Source of the DNA: Woeseiaceae bacterium
GTDB taxonomy: Bacteria > Pseudomonadota > Gammaproteobacteria > Steroidobacterales > Woeseiaceae
Direction: 5' to 3'
Assembly: GCA_022615525.1 (NCBI GenBank)
Contig: JAKEGN010000368.1
Coordinates: forward strand, 1 to 6,742
DNA length: 6,742 nt
In this document: piece by piece, positions 1-5,257 of the stretch
Layout of the letters: each line of letters opens with the position of its first letter
Position numbering within the stretch: the first letter of the stretch is position 1
Program-made: the position numbers and the translations under genes
The notes under the pieces: model-generated
Database searches by the model: none
What the model was told of the DNA's origin: nothing
What the model saw: the letters and a program-made list of their open reading frames with translations, nothing else

Positions 1-410
1 AGCAGCCGGTGCTGCGCATGCACCATGTCGGCGATGCGCAATTCCGGAAACGCGGCACCGCGCTGAGACTCGCTGTTGCCGGGGGACGACGAGACGCCGT
101 TGCCGAATGCATCGACCGTCACGATGAAATACGTCGCGGAATCGGCGATGAGGCCGGGGCCGATGTAACCGAATTTCACGAGATCTTCTGTCGTGCCGGT
201 GAACCAGGTCGGAAACAGGACGGCATTCGATCCTGTGTCCTTCAGCTGGCCGAAAGTCCGGTACCCCAACCGGCAATCCCGAATCACCTCGCCGCTGAGC
301 AGCGGACAGTCACCAAGTCCGGCGAACTGCTGCTCGCCTTCCGCATGCACCGAGGTCATGAGCAGCATCTGCGCCGCGAGCACGAGTATCCGCCTGCCGT
401 GTCCGTCCAT
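1..410 (-). CDS. Exported alpha/beta hydrolase, homoserine O-acetyltransferase-like (partial, 3' end outside window)
   Basis: Only the first 136 codons are present; the gene continues past base 1. Residues 1-23 look like a Sec signal peptide: a basic start (MDGHGRR), a hydrophobic core and a V-H-A cleavage site before Glu24, so the mature protein should be periplasmic or secreted. After it come the N-terminal strands of the MetX-like alpha/beta hydrolase fold: LGYRTFGQL at 48-56, AVLFPTWFTGT at 63-73, then VDAFGNGVSSSPGNS at 99-113 and a FPELRIADMV helix at 121-130. The nucleophile serine of this family comes shortly afterwards and is off the window, so activity cannot be judged. MetX itself is cytoplasmic; the signal peptide argues for a general esterase or hydrolase role rather than methionine synthesis. 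Cys35 and Cys46 flank a short segment and could form a disulfide. The ATG has an AGGA nine bases upstream. The gene follows the DoxX gene after 62 bases and may have its own promoter. Family call is good, substrate unknown. Confidence 0.82.
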   Translation of the reverse strand, partial: MDGHGRRILVLAAQMLLMTSVHAEGEQQFAGLGDCPLLSGEVIRDCRLGYRTFGQLKDTGSNAVLFPTWFTGTTEDLVKFGYIGPGLIADSATYFIVTVDAFGNGVSSSPGNSESQRGAAFPELRIADMVHAQHRL

Positions 411-472
411 CGCTCCGATTCCTGTGTGCCGTCCGTCAGCGGACTTTAACGGCGGCCACCCGGCGACACAAT

Positions 473-1069
473 TTATTTCCGGGGCAACGCCAACTTCCGG
501 GCGAGCAGGTGATCCACGCTGAGTTTTCCCGCTCCGGCGAAGAACAACGCGAGCAGCATGACAAAATAGGTAATGGCCCATTCCATCCCGTTGTTGGCGA
601 CGACGAAATTTCCGGTCTCAGTGAGCCATTCGTAGTTGCCGTGGTCCTTCAGCAGGTCCTTGGCCTTGTCCAGGCGTTCCATGGCGCCGGCCACGTCGGC
701 GTTCGGAAAAGGGCTCCTCGGATCCGCCACTGCCTGCCACCCGTTCTTTGCGTGTACCGAGAATGCCGCGACCAGCATGGTGATCATCAGGGGAATGGAA
801 AACCAGCGCGTGCCGAGCCCGATGAGGAGAGCGATGGCGCCGATTACTTCGGCCGACACGGCGAGCCATGCCATGAGGAACGGAAACGGAAGCCCGAGCC
901 CCCACTCGTCGTTGCCAAACCAGGCGATGACGTTTTCCATGCCGCCAAGCTTGTTGGTGCCGGCGACCCAGAACACCGGCACGAGATACAGCCTGAGCGC
1001 AAGCGGTGCAAGAAAATCTACTGCGCGAGTTTTGTCGAGCAAAGACTGGGCACGAATAAACAGGTTCAT
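473..1069 (-). CDS. hvfX: DoxX family membrane protein of the MNIO RiPP cluster (HvfX/BufD-like)
   Basis: The product has 198 residues and four predicted membrane segments, roughly at 19-37, 62-84, 88-105 and 163-182. Between the third and fourth lies a charged loop of about 55 residues, starting with HAKNGWQAVADP (106-117) and ending with HGNYEWLTETGNF (143-155). I associate this long loop with DoxX proteins that sit beside DUF692/DUF2063 genes, rather than with the short classical DoxX. In the described bufABCD and hvfABCX operons a DoxX protein is the last member; its task is not settled, and copper handling or redox support at the inner membrane is the usual proposal. Its ATG overlaps the stop of the DUF2063 gene as ATGA, which implies translational coupling, and a GAGG lies ten bases upstream. 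The symbol follows family and gene order only; orthology to HvfX as opposed to BufD is not resolved. Confidence 0.86.
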   Translation of the reverse strand: MNLFIRAQSLLDKTRAVDFLAPLALRLYLVPVFWVAGTNKLGGMENVIAWFGNDEWGLGLPFPFLMAWLAVSAEVIGAIALLIGLGTRWFSIPLMITMLVAAFSVHAKNGWQAVADPRSPFPNADVAGAMERLDKAKDLLKDHGNYEWLTETGNFVVANNGMEWAITYFVMLLALFFAGAGKLSVDHLLARKLALPRK

Positions 1070-1944
1070 TGTGTGGTGGCCTCTGGGATGGGATCGGGGA
1101 AGTCGGGGGAACAGCGGTCAGGCCGGGTACCGGCGATGATGCCGGCCCGGTAAAGCTCCTGCAGCGCCCCGGCGCCGTGGATCAGGAATACATCGGGGTC
1201 TGCATGGCGCATTTCAACAGCGAGCCCGAGCAACAGCTCCCGGCCGTTGCGCGATTTCGGATTCGATTCGACCAGCGCGAGCAAGCGAGCCGAGAGCGGA
1301 TTCAGCTCCATGAATCCGAGCTCGTCATCCGGTTTGCGCCAGATCGCGAGAAAAGTCGGCTGTTCCCCGGGCACTTCGGGTATGTAGGTTGGCGAAATCC
1401 GGTGCACCGGGTAGCGGTACTGCAGCAACCAGGCCAGCACGCTCTTGACGGGAACGCCCGCCAGCAGGTCACCGTCGGCGTCGATAACGCTCATGTCATC
1501 CTGTTCCGGCGACACGGACAGCGCGAGTTCGGCCCATTCGTAGTGGGCGAGTTCGAGCAGGAACGGATAGTCTTTTTCGCGGGCAACATGTTCGTGCTCG
1601 AGAAAGGCGAGGAACTCCCTTGGGATCTCCAGGAAGTAGGGCGTCTGCGCCTCATGGCGAATCATGAATTCGCGCACCAACCCACGCCAATCCTCGGCGT
1701 TGTGCAATTTTCGGAGTACGGGAAAGGTATTGCTGATCAGCTTGTGCAGGTTGTTGAAGAACAGCTCGCGGTAGATCGCCATGCGCCGGTCTTCGATTCC
1801 TGGCGGCACCGGTACTGATTGCGGGTCACGGATGTGCGCGGCAAATGCAATCTGCTTTTGCTGAAACGGCAGGCGGTCCGCCGTTGCCGTACCGGCGCTT
1901 TGCTGCTTCGGCAGTGAGGAATCGGATTCAGCCACGTGTGGCAT
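1066..1944 (-). CDS. hvfC: DUF2063 RiPP maturation partner protein (HvfC/BufC-like)
   Basis: This is a 292-residue soluble protein. The N-terminal DUF2063 domain spans about 27-118 and shows the typical run QKQIAFAAHIRDP (29-41), YRELFFNNLHKLISNTFPVL (58-77) and the EIPREFLAFLEHE segment (106-118). A second domain, about 155-272, contains LLQYRYPVHRISP (173-185), FLAIWRKPDDELGFMELN (198-215) and ends with GAGALQELYRAGII. In bufferin and Hvf clusters this protein is the obligatory partner of the MNIO enzyme and is thought to recognise the precursor peptide. I chose the ATG at 1944, which overlaps the MNIO stop by 17 bases. The open frame extends 73 codons further upstream, but that part is out of frame with the well conserved MNIO C-terminus and resembles no known protein. 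Even from 1944 there are about 25 poorly conserved residues before the domain; GTG at 1935 is an alternative start. No strong Shine-Dalgarno is visible, so coupling to the upstream gene is likely. Confidence 0.88.
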   Translation of the reverse strand: MPHVAESDSSLPKQQSAGTATADRLPFQQKQIAFAAHIRDPQSVPVPPGIEDRRMAIYRELFFNNLHKLISNTFPVLRKLHNAEDWRGLVREFMIRHEAQTPYFLEIPREFLAFLEHEHVAREKDYPFLLELAHYEWAELALSVSPEQDDMSVIDADGDLLAGVPVKSVLAWLLQYRYPVHRISPTYIPEVPGEQPTFLAIWRKPDDELGFMELNPLSARLLALVESNPKSRNGRELLLGLAVEMRHADPDVFLIHGAGALQELYRAGIIAGTRPDRCSPDFPDPIPEATTQ

Positions 1945-2800
1945 CCAACCGTCGCGGCTCCGGACGCGCGCCGGCAGCGGCCTGCAGTTGCCTGACGCGT
2001 TCGACCTCGTCCAGCAATTCAGCAATCGGGGGAAAATTGAAATCACGCTCGAGCAGGGTGGGCACCGGCCCGAAATGCGCGTACGCATCGGCCAGCAATT
2101 GCCAGACGGGATCACTGACCGCGTCGCCGTGGGTGTCCACGCGCAGGTCCTCGGCTTCGACATAGTGCCCGGCGACGTGGAAGTAGCGGACGCGCTCCCT
2201 CGGCATCGCCAGCATGAAGCTCCTGGCGTCGTAGCGATGGTTGATACTGTTCACCACGATGTTATTGATATCCAGCAACAGGTCGCAATCGGCTTTCTCG
2301 AGCACGGCGAGCGTGAAGTCGATCTCGCTCATTTCGGTATCGGCAGGTGCATAGTAAGAGACGTTTTCGACCGCCATGCGACGCCCGAGTATGTCCTGGG
2401 CGCGCGCGATCCTGGCGGCGACATGGTCCACGGCGTCCTCCGTGAAAGGTATCGGCATCAGGTCATAAAGCTGGCCGGTGTCGCCGCAGTAACTCAAGTG
2501 CTCCGAGTAGTAGCGAATACCGTGGAGGTCCATGAACTTTCGAATGTCGCGAAGCAGGTTCTCGTTCAACGGTGATGGCGCGCCGAGGCTCAGGGACAGG
2601 CCGTGGATCAGGAACGGGTAGCGTTCGGTGAAAAAGCGGAACTTCCGGCCGAGCTTGCCGCCGACATTGATCCAGTTTTCCGGCGCGACCTCCATGAAAT
2701 CGATCCGGGACGGCGGAACCGCCATCAGCTGGTCGATCATGCCGCGACGCAATCCGAGGCCGGCGCCGCTGACCGGAAACTGTGATTTTTCCTGTGGCAT
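1928..2800 (-). CDS. hvfB: MNIO-type RiPP maturase (DUF692/UPF0276; HvfB/BufB-like)
   Basis: The 290-residue product is a multinuclear non-heme iron-dependent oxidase with a TIM-barrel fold. Enzymes of this family convert cysteines in a precursor peptide to heterocyclic or otherwise oxidised groups (thiooxazole in bufferins, oxazolone/thioamide in HvfA and methanobactin). The family signatures are all present: GAGLGLR (12-18), FMEVAPENW (35-43), FLIHGLSLSLG (63-73), SEHLSY (99-104), ENVSYY (145-150), LLLDINNIVVNSINH (174-188), FHVAGH (207-212), DTHGD (222-226) and LERDFNFP (250-257). The expected metal ligands His66, His101, Glu145, Asp177, His208, His212, His225 and Glu251 are visible, so an active enzyme is expected. 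The ATG at 2800 is the only plausible start; there is no clear Shine-Dalgarno before it. It lies 53 bases after the DUF1841 gene and overlaps the DUF2063 gene by 17 bases. Unusually, no precursor peptide gene precedes it. Confidence 0.93.
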   Translation of the reverse strand: MPQEKSQFPVSGAGLGLRRGMIDQLMAVPPSRIDFMEVAPENWINVGGKLGRKFRFFTERYPFLIHGLSLSLGAPSPLNENLLRDIRKFMDLHGIRYYSEHLSYCGDTGQLYDLMPIPFTEDAVDHVAARIARAQDILGRRMAVENVSYYAPADTEMSEIDFTLAVLEKADCDLLLDINNIVVNSINHRYDARSFMLAMPRERVRYFHVAGHYVEAEDLRVDTHGDAVSDPVWQLLADAYAHFGPVPTLLERDFNFPPIAELLDEVERVRQLQAAAGARPEPRRLDATRG

Positions 2801-2853
2801 ATCTGTGGCTACACGCGATGGATACTCTCAAGACCTGCGCACGACAGGGAATA

Positions 2854-3303
2854 TTACCCGCGAGCCGGCGACCGGGCGCGCTCCGGGAGCTGTCGCAGCC
2901 GCTCGAGGTAGCGGCGCTCGTCCGGTGGCGCCTGGTTCCGCTGGGCTTCCCACAGGGATTCGGCCAGGCATTCGAGCATGGCATGTTCTGCCTCGTGCGA
3001 GTCGCCGAACCTCACGGCCAGCCGCTCGAAGATCGCCCGTATGCCGGCAGGACGGTCGGTCGCCACCTGCTCGCGGATCGCGAGGTGCAGGCCCATGTGC
3101 AGCCAGGGATTCTCCCGCCCCTCAGCCGGAGCGAACTCGACGGTAATTGAGGATTGCTCGATAAATGTTTGATATTCAGGATGTTCTTCAATCACGCGCA
3201 CGATCTGGGCGGCAAGGGGAGAGAGCGGCATTCCGCGTTTCGCCGTGGCCCAGGCATCGCTGTACATGCGCCTGAGCTCATCCCTGTCCTGGCCGAAGAT
3301 CAT
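2854..3303 (-). CDS. DUF1841 family protein of unknown function
   Basis: The 149-residue product matches the DUF1841 family found in Gamma- and Betaproteobacteria, and its length is usual for that family. Recognisable parts are the start MIFGQDRDELRRMYSDAW (1-18), a PLAAQIVRVIEEHPEY helix (29-44) and the family hallmark NPWLHMGLHLAIREQ (65-79), followed by DRPAGI (83-88). It is predicted soluble and mostly helical, with no signal peptide or membrane segment. His69 and His73 in the hallmark, with His103 and His107 in DSHEAEH, could suit a metal site, but this is a guess from spacing alone. The ATG forms an ATGA overlap with the stop of nth, and a strong AAGGA lies six bases upstream, so it should be translated well from the rnf-nth message. 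The biochemical role is not known. Confidence 0.85.
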   Translation of the reverse strand: MIFGQDRDELRRMYSDAWATAKRGMPLSPLAAQIVRVIEEHPEYQTFIEQSSITVEFAPAEGRENPWLHMGLHLAIREQVATDRPAGIRAIFERLAVRFGDSHEAEHAMLECLAESLWEAQRNQAPPDERRYLERLRQLPERARSPARG

Positions 3304-3935
3304 GCCGTTTCCTTGCGCGCGTACTCGCAGAGATCGGCGATCGGGCAATTCGGGCAGTCGGGCTTTCGCGCCTTGCACACGTAGCGGCCGTGCAGGATCA
3401 GCCAGTGATGCGCGTTCTTTCGAAACTCCTCCGGCGTCAGCTTCGTCAGCCGCGTCTCGACCTCGAGCGGCGTTTTTCCCTTCGCGAGCCCGGTGCGGTT
3501 GGCGACGCGAAATATGTGCGTGTCCACGGCGATCGTTGGTACACCGAAAGCGGTGTTCAGGACCACGTTTGCGGTCTTGCGCCCGACACCGGGCAAGGCT
3601 TCGAGTTCTCCCCGGGTGCGCGGCACCTCGCCGTTGTGTTCTTTCACCAGGATGCGGCAGGTCTCGATGATGTTCTTTGCCTTGCTGTTGTAGAGGCCAA
3701 TGCTGCGTATGTACTTTTTCAGTCCGCGCAAACCGAGGTCGAGTATCGCCTGCGGCGTCCTGGCCACCGGAAACAGGAGCGCCGTGGCCTTGTTGACGCC
3801 GACATCCGTCGCTTGCGCCGACAGTATGACGGAGATCAGCAACTCGAACGGTGTGCCGTAGTCGAGTTCGGTTCGCGGATCGGGATCGCGGTCTCGCAGC
3901 CGCGTATAAATGGCGATGCGCTTTGCCCTGTTCAA
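3300..3935 (-). CDS. nth: Endonuclease III (DNA glycosylase/AP lyase)
   Basis: This base-excision repair enzyme removes oxidised pyrimidines and cleaves at abasic sites. The product has 211 residues, the same length as E. coli Nth. It carries the helix-hairpin-helix LPGVGRKTANVVLNTAFG (114-131) with catalytic Lys120, VDTHIFRV with catalytic Asp138, and the C-terminal [4Fe-4S] loop Cys187-X6-Cys194-X2-Cys197-X5-Cys203. All these numbers coincide with the E. coli enzyme. The start is TTG at 3935: an in-frame TAG sits two codons upstream, no ATG follows in the N-terminal region, and (M)NRAKRI lines up with MNKAKRL of E. coli Nth. The TTG is three bases after the rnfE stop, in the same frame, and I see no Shine-Dalgarno, so translation probably relies on ribosomes finishing rnfE and may be weak. 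The rnfE-nth linkage is the same in E. coli. Confidence 0.97.
   Translation of the reverse strand: MNRAKRIAIYTRLRDRDPDPRTELDYGTPFELLISVILSAQATDVGVNKATALLFPVARTPQAILDLGLRGLKKYIRSIGLYNSKAKNIIETCRILVKEHNGEVPRTRGELEALPGVGRKTANVVLNTAFGVPTIAVDTHIFRVANRTGLAKGKTPLEVETRLTKLTPEEFRKNAHHWLILHGRYVCKARKPDCPNCPIADLCEYARKETA
3310..3314 (-). promoter_or_regulatory. Shine-Dalgarno of the DUF1841 gene
   Basis: AAGGA lies inside the last codons of nth with a six-base spacer to the ATG at 3303. It is the clearest ribosome binding site in the window and fixes the DUF1841 start. It contrasts with nth itself, which has a TTG start and no evident site. Confidence 0.65.
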
Positions 3936-3938
3936 TGG

Positions 3939-4598
3939 CTAGGCCGATCGGCGTTGCAGCTGCGAGAGTTTCTGTTGCCGCCTTCGATCGAGTTCGTTCT
4001 TGCCCGCGATGAAAAGTGCCAGACTGATGAACGCTCCGGGCGGCAGTATGGCGAGCAGGAACCCGCCATCGACGAGCGCCAGTCCGCGCAGCGGTTCGCC
4101 GCCGAACAGCATGTCCAGGCGTGCGAAGATCGAACCGTGTCCGATCAGCTCGCGAAATGCACCGAGCGCGGCCAGCAACAGCGCAAAACCGGCACCCATG
4201 GCGAGGCCGTCGCGCACGCTGGCGAGTACTGCGTTTCGCGATGCAAAGACCTCGGCGCGGGCGACTATTGCGCAGTTGGTCACGATCAATGGAATGAAAA
4301 TGCCGAGCGAGCGCCCCAGGGCGGGGAACCAGGCGAGGACGACCAGCTCGATGCAGGTTACCAGGCTGGAGATGATGAGCACGTACATGGGTATGCGTAT
4401 TTCGGGCCGGATGAAGCGGCGCGTCGCGGACACCAGCGCATTCGACAAAACCAGTACCAGCAACGTGGCGAGCCCGAGACCGAGCCCGTTGACGAACGTT
4501 CCGGTGACGGCGAGCAGGGGGCACAGGCCGAGCAGCTGTACGAGGCCGGGATTGTCGGTCCACAGGCCGGATCGAAAGCTGTCGCTGCTCGTGCTCAT
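3939..4598 (-). CDS. rnfE: Electron transport complex subunit RnfE/RsxE
   Basis: RnfE is an integral inner-membrane subunit of the Rnf complex and belongs to the NqrD/NqrE/RnfA/RnfE family. It pairs with RnfA in carrying electrons across the membrane, using a [2Fe-2S] cluster bound by conserved cysteines of the two subunits. The 219-residue product has about six hydrophobic segments. Conserved elements are NPGLVQLLGLCPLLAVT (16-32, Cys26), IFIPLIVTNCAIVARAE (100-116, Cys109), the DGLAMGAGF stretch (130-138), FRELIGHGS (148-156) and LLAILPPGAFI (181-191). Cys26 and Cys109 are the expected cluster ligands; Cys82 is additional. The tail after 200 is basic and rich in Gln, and is likely cytoplasmic. 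The ATG overlaps the rnfG stop as ATGA and has a GGAG five bases upstream. RnfA, RnfB and most of RnfC are outside the window. Confidence 0.95.
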   Translation of the reverse strand: MSTSSDSFRSGLWTDNPGLVQLLGLCPLLAVTGTFVNGLGLGLATLLVLVLSNALVSATRRFIRPEIRIPMYVLIISSLVTCIELVVLAWFPALGRSLGIFIPLIVTNCAIVARAEVFASRNAVLASVRDGLAMGAGFALLLAALGAFRELIGHGSIFARLDMLFGGEPLRGLALVDGGFLLAILPPGAFISLALFIAGKNELDRRRQQKLSQLQRRSA

Positions 4599-5257
4599 TC
4601 CTGCTCCGCTCCCGCATCCACAGTTTCGCCGCTCCTCGCAAAGACCTCGCTGCGGTGCGCATCGAAGTATAGCAACGTTTCCTTTATCGCCTTGACCACG
4701 GCGCGGGGCGTGATCGATGCGCCGGTGAGCTGATCGAACTCACCCCCGTCGGGCCGGATGGCCCAGCGCGATACGTCCGGGTCGGCCAGGGACCTGCCCG
4801 AGAATTGCAGGATCCAGTCGGAGCGGGAGGAGTCGATCAGGTCCCCGAGTCCCGGGGTCTCCTTGTGTTCGAGGACGCGGACGCCGGTCAGTGCACCCGA
4901 GGCCGCGATCCCGACCAGCAGTTTGATCGGACCGGTGAACCCGTCGCGGGCAGTGACGACAAAAAGTGCTGCTACAGGCTGATCGTCGGCAAACACGCGG
5001 TATACGCTGACCGATTCGTCGCCCGGCAGGGTATGCGGGGTCGGTATTACCAGCGTCGATTCGGAGAGCTTGCCGTCATAGGACAATCCCGCAAGGACCG
5101 GCGCGAGGCTCTGTTCAAGCCAGGCTTGTTCGTTGGCAGCGATGCGAGGTGCGGCGGTACGTTGCGTGACCGCGACCAGCGCCGTGCAAACAGCGGCGAG
5201 CACCGCCAGTATCAATGCGCTGCTCCACAACGGAGGATTGGGTTTGTCACCGCTCAT
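4595..5257 (-). CDS. rnfG: Electron transport complex subunit RnfG/RsxG (FMN-binding)
   Basis: RnfG carries covalently bound FMN on the periplasmic side and passes electrons within the Rnf complex. The 220-residue product has one N-terminal membrane anchor (about 11-31) followed by the periplasmic FMN-binding domain. ARDGFTGPIKLLVGIAASG (103-121) and HKETPGLGDLID (131-142) are characteristic of RnfG/NqrC. The flavinylation motif is D-Q-L-T-G-A-S at 175-181, followed by ITPRAVV. The residue that receives FMN from the transferase ApbE would be Ser181 instead of the usual Thr; serine is accepted in the general motif. The start is the ATG at 5257, which overlaps the rnfD stop as ATGA. The open frame extends 136 codons further upstream, but that part is out of frame with well conserved rnfD. 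The stop in turn overlaps rnfE. Confidence 0.94.
   Translation of the reverse strand: MSGDKPNPPLWSSALILAVLAAVCTALVAVTQRTAAPRIAANEQAWLEQSLAPVLAGLSYDGKLSESTLVIPTPHTLPGDESVSVYRVFADDQPVAALFVVTARDGFTGPIKLLVGIAASGALTGVRVLEHKETPGLGDLIDSSRSDWILQFSGRSLADPDVSRWAIRPDGGEFDQLTGASITPRAVVKAIKETLLYFDAHRSEVFARSGETVDAGAEQE
4604..4607 (-). promoter_or_regulatory. Shine-Dalgarno of rnfE
   Basis: GGAG ends five bases before the rnfE ATG and lies within the last codons of rnfG, consistent with independent re-initiation at the ATGA overlap. Confidence 0.5.

Noticed and set aside
431..444. Inverted repeat GTCCG-4 bases-CGGAC considered as a terminator after the DoxX gene
   Set aside because: The stem is only five base pairs, and no T-run follows on the minus strand.
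443..471. Possible promoter before the hydrolase gene on the minus strand (TTGTGT, 17 bases, TAAAGT)
   Set aside because: Only 3 of 6 and 4 of 6 positions match the sigma-70 consensus, so it is not better than chance in a 62-base gap.
1069..1818. A 249-codon plus-strand frame opposite the DUF2063 gene, and similar plus-strand frames at 9-449, 509-1153, 1988-2575 and 4805-5311
   Set aside because: All are opposite conserved minus-strand genes and show no domain or plausible start context.
2851..2856. TAATAT on the minus strand at the DUF1841 stop, considered as a -10 box for the MNIO gene
   Set aside because: It matches 4 of 6 consensus positions but has no -35-like sequence at a suitable distance; the upstream bases are GC-rich coding sequence.
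2463..2984. A minus-strand frame with several cysteines across the DUF1841/MNIO junction, considered as the missing precursor
   Set aside because: It has no signal peptide, no repeated Cys motif and is out of frame with two conserved genes that occupy the same bases.
3943..3952. Perfect 10-base palindrome GCCGATCGGC at the end of rnfE, considered as an operator
   Set aside because: It lies in coding sequence, has no partner elsewhere in the window, and a single short GC-rich palindrome is expected by chance.
3390..4733. A 447-codon open frame on the plus strand opposite nth and rnfE
   Set aside because: It lies antisense to two well recognised genes, resembles no protein I know and is low-complexity in charged residues. 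Long antisense frames are expected in high-GC coding DNA.
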